Below, in pieces: positions 28,590 to 45,574 of a stretch of DNA of 64,000 nucleotides (position 1 is the first letter of the stretch; every line of letters begins with the position of its first letter). The stretch lies in assembly GCA_016872675.1 (NCBI GenBank), contig VGZG01000005.1, positions 1 to 64,000 of the forward strand, in the 5' to 3' direction. The position numbers and the translations under genes are program-made. Source of the DNA: Planctomycetota bacterium. Lineage in GTDB: Bacteria; Planctomycetota; UBA1135; UBA2386. Below the pieces are notes generated by a model. The model did no database searches and was not told the origin of the DNA. It saw only the letters and a list, made by a program, of their open reading frames with translations.

Positions 28590-29924
28590 TCAGCGATCCG
28601 GCGCAGTGTAGGTGCGCTCGACGACCTGGCCGTTCGACATCCACTTGGTGACGAAGTTGCGGACGCCGCGGCGGTAGTCATCCTTGACGAGGGCGACCGT
28701 CTGCATCTTCGACTCGACCCTCTGGCCGTTGACCTCGATCAGCACGTCGCCGGGCACAATGCCGAGGCTGCCGGCGATCTGCTGGTCGGCAGCCTTGACG
28801 ATGAGGCCGCGCACGCCCGACCGCGACACGTAGGTGTCGACGGTCACCTGATCGAGCATCGCGTCGGAGTTGTCGCGGAAACGCTGCTCGTCCTTGCGAC
28901 CGATGTTGAAGCGACTGCCCTCGCGCGTGGTCTCTTCGACGTCGACCCACTTCGGAGCGGTGTCGACGGTCTCCGCGAGAGACTGCCGATCGCCGACGTC
29001 GGACTCCTTCGTGCGCCCCTGGATCACGCGGAGCTCACGCAGGATGTCCTGCGAGAGGTCGGCGACCGTCTTGATCAGCTCCTCTTCCTTCGCCGGAGCA
29101 GCCGGTTCGCCCGACGGCGAGGGCGGCAGATCGCGCACGAAGAAGGCCGAGTGCGCGTCGGACGCGACGCGGACGAGACGGATGGTCTCGAGCTCCTTGC
29201 CGTCGTTCGACTTCACCGGCCAAAGACGGGCGCTGCGGCGCTGGTCGCCGCCATCGTCGACCCAGATCTTCTGCAGCACCTCGCGACCGCTCAGGCCCGC
29301 GGCCGCACTCGCCGCCGTCGGCATCTGGGAAGTCTGCGGCGGCGCGGCCGGCGCGGGGGAACCACCACGACCACCAGCGCGATTGCCGCGGTTGGGCGCA
29401 ATGTCGCGCGGGGCTTGCGATGGACGTGTCGCCGTTGCCGTCGGCGTCGCCGCGACGTTCTCCTTCACCCACCAATCCGGCGGCTGCACGTTGGCTTCCG
29501 GCTTGTAGCGGACGATGACGTGCGAGTTGCCGCCCTTGCCTGCGAACTGGCCGTCGTAGACCAACGACACCAACTCGATCACCTGCTCGATCGGACGCTG
29601 GTCGACGACGACCGGCGGCGGCGCCTCGGCAGCGAGCTGCTCCGGCGACTTCGGCGGCGGTGGCGGCAGCTTGCCGGTCCAGTTGGTTTTCTTCAGGCCG
29701 GCCCACCACGGCTCGGTCTCGCGCGAATAGACCCAGTTGGCCGTCCGGGCGCCGCGGGATCGGCCCTTGTCGACGAGATTCTTGCCTTCCTCTTGGCCGT
29801 CGGTCGTGGCCTTCGTGCGCACTTCCTCCTTCCACATCGGCAGCATCTCGTAGACCGTCCAGCCGGAGAGGGCGAACAGTCCGGCCGAGGCGCAGTAGAG
29901 CAGCAGCGGAATGGGCAGCTTCAT
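28590..29924 (-). CDS. Single-pass membrane protein with C-terminal PDZ domain
   Basis: The 444-residue protein has one N-terminal membrane span (about 4-27), a Pro/Ala-rich linker (about 85-215, with PPPPPKSPEQ), a middle alpha/beta region and a C-terminal PDZ domain (about 365-440, with LGIVPGDVLIEVNGQRVES). There is no Ser/His/Asp protease domain, so it is not a DegP-type enzyme. The plan (span, linker, homology region, PDZ) is that of GspC of type II secretion, but it is longer and sits among unrelated genes, so that is only a suggestion. It starts about 100 bases after the rpsG terminator and is followed by coaX. Confidence 0.65.
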   Translation of the reverse strand: MKLPIPLLLYCASAGLFALSGWTVYEMLPMWKEEVRTKATTDGQEEGKNLVDKGRSRGARTANWVYSRETEPWWAGLKKTNWTGKLPPPPPKSPEQLAAEAPPPVVVDQRPIEQVIELVSLVYDGQFAGKGGNSHVIVRYKPEANVQPPDWWVKENVAATPTATATRPSQAPRDIAPNRGNRAGGRGGSPAPAAPPQTSQMPTAASAAAGLSGREVLQKIWVDDGGDQRRSARLWPVKSNDGKELETIRLVRVASDAHSAFFVRDLPPSPSGEPAAPAKEEELIKTVADLSQDILRELRVIQGRTKESDVGDRQSLAETVDTAPKWVDVEETTREGSRFNIGRKDEQRFRDNSDAMLDQVTVDTYVSRSGVRGLIVKAADQQIAGSLGIVPGDVLIEVNGQRVESKMQTVALVKDDYRRGVRNFVTKWMSNGQVVERTYTAPDR

Positions 29925-30027
29925 CGGCGGTCGCAGAGCCTAGCAGGCGGACGGAGCCGTCACAGCAACGGATTCGACGCTCGGACGGCGACTCCGGCCG
30001 GTTCTTCCCGCTGCGGCCGGAAAACGA

Positions 30028-30052
30028 ACGAGGCCGCCCAGGGCGGCCTCGT
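30028..30052 (-). terminator. Intrinsic terminator after rpsG
   Basis: ACGAGGCCGCC (30028-30038) pairs with GGCGGCCTCGT (30042-30052) around a three-base loop. On the minus strand the stem is followed by TCGTTTTCC, a U-run. It lies 53 bases past the rpsG stop and is the best intrinsic terminator in the window. It should end the rpoB-rpoC-rpsL-rpsG transcript. Confidence 0.85.
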
Positions 30053-30105
30053 CGCGTCGGATCAGCCCAAACCCGCCATGGCGGCGAACTGGCCTCGCAC
30101 CACGG

Positions 30106-30579
30106 TCACCAGGCGAAGTGGCTGTAGGCGCTGTTCGCCTCGGCCATCTTGTGGACGTTCTCCTTCTTCGTCACCGCCGCGCCCTGGTTGTTGAACGCGT
30201 CGAAGATCTCCTCGGCCAGCGACTTCGCCATCGGCTTGCCGCGCTTGCTGCGCGCCGCGTCGACCAGCCAACGGATCGCCAGGCTCTGCTGGCGACGCTT
30301 GTTGACTTCGCGCGGAACCTGATAGGTCGCGCCACCGACGCGCTTGCTGCGGACTTCGACGCGCGGCTTGATGTTCTCGATCGCCGTCGTGAAGACGTTG
30401 ACCGGATCGGATCCTTCGACCTTCTTGCAAACCGTATCGACAGCCTCGTAGAAGAGGCGCTGCGCGGTGTTCTTCTTCCCCTGCAGCATGATCTTGTTGA
30501 TGATCTTGCTGGCGAGCTTGTTGTTGTAACGGGGGTCGCCCTTCAGGAAGACTTCGGTGGACTTGTAGGAACGAGGCAT
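30106..30579 (-). CDS. rpsG: 30S ribosomal protein S7
   Basis: The 157-residue product matches S7 end to end: MPRSYKSTEVFLKGDPRYNN at the start, the helix-rich core with NKIMLQGKKNTAQRLFYEA, and the end YSHFAW. S7 nucleates assembly of the 30S head and contacts 16S rRNA near the E site. It lies 59 bases downstream of rpsL, as in the str operon, but fusA does not follow: the next element is a terminator. Confidence 0.98.
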   Translation of the reverse strand: MPRSYKSTEVFLKGDPRYNNKLASKIINKIMLQGKKNTAQRLFYEAVDTVCKKVEGSDPVNVFTTAIENIKPRVEVRSKRVGGATYQVPREVNKRRQQSLAIRWLVDAARSKRGKPMAKSLAEEIFDAFNNQGAAVTKKENVHKMAEANSAYSHFAW

Positions 30580-30638
30580 CGGAGAATCGGTCTGGCGGTT
30601 GCTGGTTCGCGCGGTCGGTCAGTGATTCGACGATCGGG

Positions 30639-31013
30639 TCACTTCTTCGGGCGCTTCGCGCCGTACTTGCTGCGACTGCGGCGACGATTCTCGACGCCCG
30701 AAGCGTCGAGGCAGCCGCGCAGCACGTGGTAGCGAACGCCCGGCAGGTCGCGCACACGGCCGCCGCGGATCAGCACGATGGAGTGCTCCTGCAGGTTGTG
30801 ACCCTCGCCCGGGATGTAGACGGTGGTCTCCTTGCCGTTGCTCAGACGCACACGCGCGATCTTGCGCAGGGCCGAGTTCGGCTTCTTCGGCGTCATCGTC
30901 TTGACCTGCAGACACACACCACGCTTCTGCGGGCAAGCGTCGAGGATCGGCGACTTGCTCTTGTACGTGATCTTCTTCCGACCCTTGCGGATGAGCTGAT
31001 TGATCGTGGGCAT
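30639..31013 (-). CDS. rpsL: 30S ribosomal protein S12
   Basis: This 124-residue S12 carries the decoding-site segments [11 protein letters not shown] and [13 protein letters not shown]. Both lysines whose mutation gives streptomycin resistance (K43 and K88 types) are present, so the wild-type sensitive form is expected. The ATG at 31013 matches the universal start [12 protein letters not shown]; the frame continues 22 codons upstream and those are excluded. It lies 120 bases after rpoC. The short inverted repeat GGCAGGT/ACCTGCC in that spacer (about 31060-31085) may be regulatory. Confidence 0.98.
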   Translation of the reverse strand: MPTINQLIRKGRKKITYKSKSPILDACPQKRGVCLQVKTMTPKKPNSALRKIARVRLSNGKETTVYIPGEGHNLQEHSIVLIRGGRVRDLPGVRYHVLRGCLDASGVENRRRSRSKYGAKRPKK

Positions 31014-31133
31014 CTGGCTAGGCAGTCCGGGAATGAGGGCGGGAAACGATAAAGACTGACGGCAGGTTTGCAACCCCACCTGCCCTCAGGGCTCCTGCCT
31101 TGCAGGCGCCCGTGGCGGCGCTGAACGTGAGGA

Positions 31134-35339
<4,206 letters not shown>

Positions 35340-35431
35340 CGTGCGCCTGCTGTGCTGGTCGCGCCGCGGCTTCGCCGCGACGCAGGGGATGTCGGATTCG
35401 GGATGTTTGGGACGGACGGTGCGGCGAAGAC

Positions 35432-39142
<3,711 letters not shown>

Positions 39143-39480
39143 GCGATTCCACCTGCGCGCCGGGGGATGGCGCGGTACTTCAGCTTGGGGGAGCGATCAA
39201 CCAGCCAACTCAGAACGACCATGGCCATCTCGCCGCCGTGGCGGCGGTGACGAGACGGGGCGACGACCGCCGCGAGGGGAACGCGGGACCGGGCCTGCAA
39301 AAAGCGATCCAAATCGGGCGAACAAGCGTAGACGGCCCGCTCACCCTCTCGCAATCGTTTTGTGGGAAAGGGTTGCGGAGCCCGCGCGATCGCGCGACCG
39401 GAGGGGCGAGGCCTTGGGCGCGGCATCGGCCGCGCCCACGCCATGCCCCCACCGGAGTCCTGCGACTCCGGCTCGGCGCA
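39143..39480 (-). promoter_or_regulatory. 338-base rplL-rpoB spacer with three GC hairpins
   Basis: No gene is present. In reading order it holds: CCGGAGTC/GACTCCGG (39452-39471) just past the rplL stop; TGGGCGCGGC/GCCGCGCCCA (39415-39438); and the palindrome CGCGCGATCGCGCG (39383-39396). Further on, TTGCGA (39349-39354) and TACGCT (39325-39330), 18 bases apart on the minus strand, could be -35 and -10 boxes of an rpoB promoter. In other bacteria this interval carries an attenuator and RNase site that set the L7/L12 to RNA polymerase ratio; the same is inferred here. The promoter call is weak. Confidence 0.5.
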
Positions 39481-39888
39481 CTACTTGAGCTCGGCCGTGG
39501 CGCCAGCCTCGGTGAGCTTCTTCTTGATCTCGTTCGCCTCGTCCTTGTTGACGCCTTCCTTGACCGGCTTCGGCGCCTCGTCGACGAGCGCCTTGGCCTC
39601 CTTGAGGCCCAGGCCGGTGATCTCGCGGACGACCTTGATCACGTTGATCTTGTTCGCGCCGCCGTCCTTCAGGACGACCGTGAACTCGGTCTTCTCTTCG
39701 GCAGCCGGAGCCGCCGCCGCGCCGCCGCCGGCCGGAGCCGCCACGGCGACCGGAGCCGCCGCGGAGACGCCCCAGCGCGATTCCATCGCCTTTACGAGCT
39801 GGGCGGCCTTGCCCAGGCTCAGGCTATCGATCTTCTTGAAGATGTCCTCGAGATCAGCGTCGAGGACCACGTTTGCATTGTCCGACAT
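39481..39888 (-). CDS. rplL: 50S ribosomal protein L7/L12
   Basis: The 135-residue stalk protein has an N-terminal dimerisation helix (about 12-40), an Ala/Gly/Pro hinge ([19 protein letters not shown]) and the conserved C-terminal domain with [15 protein letters not shown] that contacts translation factors. It is a little longer than the usual 120-128 residues because of the N-terminus and hinge. It starts 45 bases after rplJ. It binds the C-terminal helix of L10 as multiple dimers and recruits EF-Tu and EF-G. Confidence 0.98.
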   Translation of the reverse strand: MSDNANVVLDADLEDIFKKIDSLSLGKAAQLVKAMESRWGVSAAAPVAVAAPAGGGAAAAPAAEEKTEFTVVLKDGGANKINVIKVVREITGLGLKEAKALVDEAPKPVKEGVNKDEANEIKKKLTEAGATAELK

Positions 39889-39933
39889 GACAGGAACGAC
39901 CCTTGATGGTTGGGAGTGCAGGAAGCGGAAGAA

Positions 39934-40479
39934 CTACGATGCGGCCGCGGCGGCGCCCTTCGACTGGGCATCGACCTTGGCCTGGATGCAGCGGGCCATG
40001 CCGCCGGCGACTGCGCCGACGAGGCTCGCGAGCGAACGCGCCGGGCCCGACAGGGCCGACACGATCTGCCCGTTGACGGTGTTGCGGTCAGGCAGGTCGG
40101 CGATCGACTGGGCCGCCGCCCCCACGTACGCCGCGCCTTCGACGACGCCGCCCTTGATGGTGAGCGGCGCGTCCTTGGTCTTCTTGATCCAGTCGCGCAG
40201 GATCTTGGCCGCCTGGATGGCGCCTTCCTTCGGCGCGATGGCGATGCCGCAGCGACCCGTGAGCGCGGCGCCCAGGTCGAGCTTCAGCTCGGCGAAGGCT
40301 CGACTGGCGAGGCGACTGCGGACGACGCGGTACCGGATGCCGGCCGCGCGCAACTGGCCGCGGATCTCGCGATCGTGCTGCGGCTGGAGCTTGCCGAACT
40401 CGACGACGACGCACGAGCCCATGTTGCGGAACTCGCGCGTGAGGTCGCTGAGAAGGATCTCGTTGACGATGTTGGGCAT
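39934..40479 (-). CDS. rplJ: 50S ribosomal protein L10
   Basis: This 181-residue protein anchors the L7/L12 stalk. The N-terminal rRNA-binding domain starts MPNIVNEILLSDLTREFRN and the C-terminal helix ends in an alanine tract. AGGAG is about seven bases upstream of the ATG. The gap from rplA is only 10 bases, so the leader in which L10-L12 usually bind for autoregulation in enteric bacteria is not present here. Any feedback must act elsewhere, for example upstream of rplK. Confidence 0.95.
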   Translation of the reverse strand: MPNIVNEILLSDLTREFRNMGSCVVVEFGKLQPQHDREIRGQLRAAGIRYRVVRSRLASRAFAELKLDLGAALTGRCGIAIAPKEGAIQAAKILRDWIKKTKDAPLTIKGGVVEGAAYVGAAAQSIADLPDRNTVNGQIVSALSGPARSLASLVGAVAGGMARCIQAKVDAQSKGAAAAAS

Positions 40480-40489
40480 GACGAAGCTC

Positions 40490-41176
40490 CTACTGGATGG
40501 CGAGGGCGACGCCCGGGCCCATCGACGTGGAAACGACGACCTTCTTGATGAACTCGCCCTTGGCCTGGGCTGGACGCAGCGTGCGCAGGTGATCGAGGAA
40601 CGCGACCAGATTGGCGGCGAGATCCTCGGCCTGGAACGACTTCTTGCCGATCGCCGCGTGGACGTTGGCGCCGGCGTCGGTGCGGAACTCGATCTTGCCG
40701 GCCTTGAACTCGCGGACGGCGTCCGCGACCTTGACCGTCACGGTGCCAGCCTTCGGCGAGGGCATCTTGCCCTGCGGGCCAAGGACCTTACCGAGCTTGC
40801 CGACGTACTTCATCATGTCGGGCGAGGCGATGGTCATGTCGAAGTCCGTCCAGCCCTTCTCGATCTTGTCGGCGAGGTCAGCCGAACCGACGAAGTCGGC
40901 GCCAGCAGCAAGGGCCTCTTTGGCGCGCTCGCCTTCGGCGAACACGGCGATCTTGACCGACTTGCCGGTGCCCTTGGGCAGGCTGACCGAACCGCGAACG
41001 AGCTGATCCGTCTTCTTGGCGTCGATGCCGATGCGAACGGCGACGTCGACGGCTTCGTCGAACTTAGGGCCCGAGAGCGACTTGATCAGCGCCAGCCCTT
41101 CGACGACCTGGTAGCGCTTGTTGCGGTCCACCTTTTCGGCGGCCTTCTGGTAACGACGGCTGCGGATGCGAGCCAT
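40490..41176 (-). CDS. rplA: 50S ribosomal protein L1
   Basis: The 228-residue product fits L1, with the signature region around PKFDEAVDVAVRIGIDAKK, the segment LGPQGKMPSPKAGTV and the C-terminal STSMGPGVAL. L1 forms the mobile stalk near the E site and often represses its own operon by binding the rplK leader. AGGA precedes the ATG. It is 76 bases after rplK. Confidence 0.98.
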   Translation of the reverse strand: MARIRSRRYQKAAEKVDRNKRYQVVEGLALIKSLSGPKFDEAVDVAVRIGIDAKKTDQLVRGSVSLPKGTGKSVKIAVFAEGERAKEALAAGADFVGSADLADKIEKGWTDFDMTIASPDMMKYVGKLGKVLGPQGKMPSPKAGTVTVKVADAVREFKAGKIEFRTDAGANVHAAIGKKSFQAEDLAANLVAFLDHLRTLRPAQAKGEFIKKVVVSTSMGPGVALAIQ

Positions 41177-41252
41177 TGGATGTCCTGGGAAGTTGGCTAC
41201 GGCTGCGTGCCGACCGCCGACGCCTTGGCGCCGCCGGCCAGACGCGCTGGAA

Positions 41253-41678
41253 TCAGTCGACGACGCGAATGCCGCACGAACGTGCGGTACCCTCGACCAT
41301 GCGCATCGCAGCCTCGACGCTGGCCGCGTTCAGGTCCTTCATCTTCAGTTGGGCGACCTCGCGCACCTGCGCGCGAGTCACCTGACCGGCGACCTGGCTG
41401 CCCGGAGTGGCAGCGGCGGACGCGATCTTCGCCGCACGCTTCAGCAGCACCGACGCCGGCGGCGACTTGTACTGCAGCGAGAACGTACGGTCCTTGTAGA
41501 CCGTGATGACGACAGGGATGATCAGGCCGGCCTGGGCGCGCGTCTCGTCGTTGAACTGCTTGACGAACTGCCCGATGTTGATGCCGTGCTGACCAAGCGC
41601 TGGGCCGACGGGCGGCGCAGGCGTCGCCTGCCCGGCCGGGCACTGCAACTTGACGATTCCGGTTACTTCCTTGGCCAT
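41253..41678 (-). CDS. rplK: 50S ribosomal protein L11
   Basis: L11 of 141 residues: N-terminal domain with [20 protein letters not shown] and C-terminal rRNA-binding domain with a [20 protein letters not shown] run. It sits at the GTPase-associated centre and binds 23S rRNA where thiostrepton acts; the prolines of the N-terminal loop are present. It follows nusG after 142 bases that contain two hairpins. Confidence 0.98.
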   Translation of the reverse strand: MAKEVTGIVKLQCPAGQATPAPPVGPALGQHGINIGQFVKQFNDETRAQAGLIIPVVITVYKDRTFSLQYKSPPASVLLKRAAKIASAAATPGSQVAGQVTRAQVREVAQLKMKDLNAASVEAAMRMVEGTARSCGIRVVD

Positions 41679-41742
41679 GTCGATCTCTCAGCGGTCCAGG
41701 CGGATGGCCGCTTGCGCGGCACACCCTCCCACAGGAGAAGGT

Positions 41743-41787
41743 CCTGTCCCGTAGGACAGGCCGTAGGCGGTCAGCGACCGCCTGCGG
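41743..41787 (-). promoter_or_regulatory. Two hairpins in the rplK leader
   Basis: CCTGTCC/GGACAGG (41743-41749, 41754-41760) and a 12-pair stem with one wobble (41761-41772 with 41776-41787, loop AGC) lie back to back between the nusG stop and the rplK ATG at 41678. No U-run follows in the reading direction, so they are better read as leader structures than as a terminator. L1 commonly represses translation of rplK-rplA by binding such a leader; that is an inference here. Confidence 0.45.
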
Positions 41788-41820
41788 AAAGGGGGCGAAG
41801 ATTGAAGCAGATCGCCCCGA

Positions 41821-42351
41821 TCAAATCAACTCCACTTCCCAATATCCGAGCGACATCGGCGTCGGCCGGCCGAAGAAGTTGACGGAGACGTCCAGGATGC
41901 CCTTGTCCGGGTGGACATCCTCCACCACGGCATCGGTGTTCTCGAAGGCGCCGGTCTTGATCTTGACCCGATCGCCCTTCTTGAAGGCGATGGCGGCCTT
42001 CGGCTGGTCCTTGCTGGCGTCCATGTGCGCCAGGACCTTCTCGACGTCCTCGCCGCGGGCCGGGCTCGGCTGGGCGGCGCCGCCGACGAAGTCGCCAAAG
42101 CCCGGCGTCTCCCGCAGCACGAACCAGACGTCGTCCGACAGGTCCATCTGGACCATCAGGTAGCCCGGATACAACTTGCGCCGCTTGACCGTCTTCTTGC
42201 CCTGACGGTGGTCGGCGATCGTCTCGGTGGGAACGACCAACTGCGGCACCAGTTGCTCAATGCCCGCCTGCTTGAGACGACGGACCATGCTCTCGCGGAT
42301 GCGGTCCTCACGACCGACCTGCACGCGGAGGAAGTACCAATCGAGGGCCAT
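41821..42351 (-). CDS. nusG: Transcription termination/antitermination protein NusG
   Basis: The 176-residue protein has the NGN domain at the N-terminus (MALDWYFLRVQVGREDRIRE, with the PGYLMVQM element) and a KOW domain at the C-terminus (KKGDRVKIKTGAFENTDAVV). It binds the RNA polymerase clamp and links it to Rho or S10. The ATG shares its A with the secE stop codon (TGATG), implying tight coupling. Confidence 0.97.
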   Translation of the reverse strand: MALDWYFLRVQVGREDRIRESMVRRLKQAGIEQLVPQLVVPTETIADHRQGKKTVKRRKLYPGYLMVQMDLSDDVWFVLRETPGFGDFVGGAAQPSPARGEDVEKVLAHMDASKDQPKAAIAFKKGDRVKIKTGAFENTDAVVEDVHPDKGILDVSVNFFGRPTPMSLGYWEVELI

Positions 42352-42782
42352 CAGGCACCCCCCATCAGCATCAGCATGACCTTGGTCAGGCCGAGGTCGG
42401 CCAGCGTCAAGAAGACGAAGAGGAGCACGACCATGACCGTGACCGCGACCGTGCCCGCCCAGGCTTCACCCCAAGACGGCCAGGTGACCTTCATCAACTC
42501 GGCCTCGGTATCGATCAGCGTGTCCGCGATCTTCGGGCTGTTGAGAATGCCGTGAATGATCAAGGCGATCGCCGCCAGCACGCCAAGGGCGATGAGCGTC
42601 GACGTCTTCAGCGTCTTCAGGATGGGGAACGGATCGACGAAGACCTGGTTGGATGCGCCCAACCAGCCGTCGACGAGGTCGGACAAGCCGCCGCCGTGGA
42701 AGCAGCCATACGCCATCAGCGACAGCAGCGCCCAGAAGGCGGCCATGCGTGCGTAGCGACCTTGGTCCTTGCGATAGCTCAC
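42351..42782 (-). CDS. secE: Preprotein translocase subunit SecE
   Basis: I place the start at the GTG at 42782, giving 143 residues (first residues VSYRKDQGRYARM), because AGAGGA lies about ten bases upstream and the longer frame upstream is rich in Arg/Pro and unlike SecE. Three spans are predicted: MAAFWALLSLMAYGCF, TLIALGVLAAIALIIHGIL and the conserved C-terminal one after ELMKVTWPSWGEAWAGT. The three-span form resembles gamma-proteobacterial SecE rather than the one-span type. It clamps SecY in the translocon. Confidence 0.9.
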   Translation of the reverse strand: MSYRKDQGRYARMAAFWALLSLMAYGCFHGGGLSDLVDGWLGASNQVFVDPFPILKTLKTSTLIALGVLAAIALIIHGILNSPKIADTLIDTEAELMKVTWPSWGEAWAGTVAVTVMVVLLFVFLTLADLGLTKVMLMLMGGA

Positions 42783-42914
42783 GAGACTAGTCCTCTGCGG
42801 CGCGCCGCGTGGCGACGCCGACGTAACCAAACCCTGATGCTGTCTCGGCCTGACCGACGCGCGTCGGCCCGCCCGGGCAGCAGCAGGAAACAGTGCGAAA
42901 GCGGAAAACACTAA

Positions 42915-42942
42915 GGGCCATGGCGCGGGTACGCCATGGCCC
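42915..42942 (-). terminator. Terminator between tRNA-Trp and secE
   Basis: GGGCCATGGCG (42915-42925) pairs with CGCCATGGCCC (42932-42942) around a six-base loop. In the reading direction it is followed by TTAGTGTTTTCC. It separates the tuf-tRNA-Trp transcript from secE-nusG. Confidence 0.75.
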
Positions 42943-43023
42943 GTTTCCCGGTCGGACGGCCCGACCGGGCGACCTCTGCGCACCGCCGCTGCAAGCCAGC
43001 TGGCGGTCCGATCAGTCGGTTGG

Positions 43024-43099
43024 TGGCAGGGCAGGAAGGAATCGAACCCTCAACCGGTCGATTTGGAATCGACTGCTCTACCAGTTGAGCTACTGCCCT
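43024..43099 (-). tRNA. tRNA-Trp (anticodon CCA)
   Basis: A 76-base cloverleaf including an encoded CCA end. Acceptor stem AGGGCAG/CTGCCCT, D-arm region GCTCAACTGGTAGAGC, anticodon loop TTCCAAA and T-arm GGTTCGATTCC are all intact. It is the only tRNA between tuf and secE, as in many bacteria. Confidence 0.95.
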
Positions 43100-43142
43100 T
43101 CGCCACGCCGACTTCGGGGGGACACCCCGTCATCGGCGCGAG

Positions 43143-43164
43143 CACGGCGCGCGGTCGCGCCGTG
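43143..43164 (-). terminator. Hairpin between tuf and tRNA-Trp
   Basis: CACGGCGCG (43143-43151) and CGCGCCGTG (43156-43164) form a nine-pair stem with a four-base loop, 20 bases past the tuf stop. No U-run follows, so it may be a processing site or a partial terminator ahead of tRNA-Trp. Confidence 0.45.
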
Positions 43165-43184
43165 TGGTCCGTCGCCTGAGCGGC

Positions 43185-44387
<1,203 letters not shown>

Positions 44388-44450
44388 GGGATCTCGAATA
44401 TTCGGTGGGGCCGCGATGGGCGCCCGGACAAGCGGAAAAGAAAGCGGAGA

Positions 44451-44526
44451 TGGAGCTGCTAGCGGGAATTGAACCCACGACCTCCTCCTTACCAAGGAGG
44501 TGCTCTACCAGCTGAGCTATAGCAGC
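44451..44526 (-). tRNA. tRNA-Thr (anticodon GGT)
   Basis: A 76-base cloverleaf with encoded CCA. Acceptor GCTGCTA/TAGCAGC, anticodon stem CTCCT..AGGAG with loop TTGGTAA and T-arm GGGTTCAATTCCC. It lies directly upstream of tuf, the position of thrT in E. coli. Confidence 0.95.
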
Positions 44527-44582
44527 GAACTTCGGGGACTCGGAAAGAACGAACCAGGCGCAACCCGCGGCGAGCAGCAACC

Positions 44583-44656
<74 letters not shown>

Positions 44657-44757
44657 AACGCGACCCGATCCATCGCCGGCAGCGCCGACTCGGGATCACG
44701 CCGTGTCTTGGATCGCGCGTCCGCTACGGACACCTCGCGGCACCGTAGACGAAGACT

Positions 44758-44842
44758 TGGTGGGCGGAGCAGGATTCGAACCTGCGAAGGCTGAGCCGCC
44801 AGATTTACAGTCTGGTCCATTTGGCCGCTTTGGTATCCGCCC
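44758..44842 (-). tRNA. tRNA-Tyr (anticodon GTA)
   Basis: An 85-base class II tRNA with a long variable arm and encoded CCA. Acceptor GGGCGGA/TCCGCCC, anticodon loop CTGTAAA in a CCAGA stem, T-arm GCAGGTTCGAATCCTGC. It is the second tRNA of the series, like tyrU. Confidence 0.95.
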
Positions 44843-44918
44843 GACGTTGCCGTGCGTGCGATCCCCTCCGGAAGCAACGCGGCCGCGACCGCAACTCGCC
44901 TGGCCAACCGATCCGATC

Positions 44919-44994
44919 TGGAGCTAGCGATGGGACTTGAACCCACAACCTCCAGATTACAAATCAGGTGCTCTACCAGTTGAGCTACGCTAGC
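44919..44994 (-). tRNA. tRNA-Thr (anticodon TGT)
   Basis: A 76-base cloverleaf with encoded CCA. Acceptor GCTAGCG/CGCTAGC, anticodon loop TTTGTAA. The anticodon stem CCTGA/TCTGG has one U-U mismatch in its middle pair. T-arm GTGGGTTCAAGTCCCAT. It is the first gene of the tRNA-tuf unit, like thrU. Confidence 0.93.
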
Positions 44995-45023
44995 GGACTA
45001 GCTGCAACAGAAAGGGACGAAGG

Positions 45024-45051
45024 AGGATACCGACGCCCTGGACCAGATCAA
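45024..45051 (-). promoter_or_regulatory. Sigma70-type promoter for the tRNA-tuf unit
   Basis: On the minus strand TTGATC (45046-45051) and TATCCT (45024-45029) are 16 bases apart, close to -35 and -10 consensus. The -10 box ends about 29 bases before the 5' end of tRNA-Thr(TGT), leaving room for a short leader. It touches the end of the receiver-protein gene. Confidence 0.5.
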
Positions 45052-45482
45052 GGCCAGCCGGGGCCTTTTTTGGCGCGCACCGCTGCGTTCGCGCCCGCGG
45101 CGTCCGGCGGCGCCTCGCCATCCGCCGCCGCGAGTCGCTTCACCCTGGCGGCGAACGCCATGAGGTCGAACGGCTTGCGCAGGATCTCGCGCACGAACGG
45201 CAACCGCTGCAGACGCGACCGCACCGCCTCGTCGACGTACCCGGAGATCACGATCGCCGGCGGCGGCGCTGGCAGGTCGACGAGCGACTCGAGGACTTCG
45301 AGCCCCGACGCCTTCGGCATGTCGAGATCGCAGACGATGGCGCCGAGCCCCGGTCGGCGGCCCTTCGCCTTCGCCTCCTCGCCGTCGTAGGCCAGTTCGA
45401 CAGCAACGCCGAAGCGGCGCAGCAGTTCGGTCAGCAGGGCACTGACGGCGCGGTCGTTGTCAGCCAAGAGGATCGTCGCCAT
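45048..45482 (-). CDS. Single-domain response regulator (receiver)
   Basis: The 144-residue product is a CheY-like receiver: acidic pocket ADND (7-10), phospho-acceptor D52 in CDLDMP, Ser80 and Lys103 in RKPFD. A short C-terminal Ala/Lys tail follows and no output domain is seen. It must act through a partner such as a kinase or another regulator; none is adjacent. The frame extends 22 codons upstream of the ATG at 45482, and that part is Arg/Cys-rich and not homologous. The tRNA promoter lies at its 3' end. Confidence 0.88.
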   Translation of the reverse strand: MATILLADNDRAVSALLTELLRRFGVAVELAYDGEEAKAKGRRPGLGAIVCDLDMPKASGLEVLESLVDLPAPPPAIVISGYVDEAVRSRLQRLPFVREILRKPFDLMAFAARVKRLAAADGEAPPDAAGANAAVRAKKGPGWP

Positions 45483-45574
45483 GTGCGGTCGACCGCGACA
45501 CCCACCGCGGCCGTGCCGAACGGTACGCACCCCGCACCTCCGGCACAACCGTAGCCGGCGGGAGTCCGCCGGCG

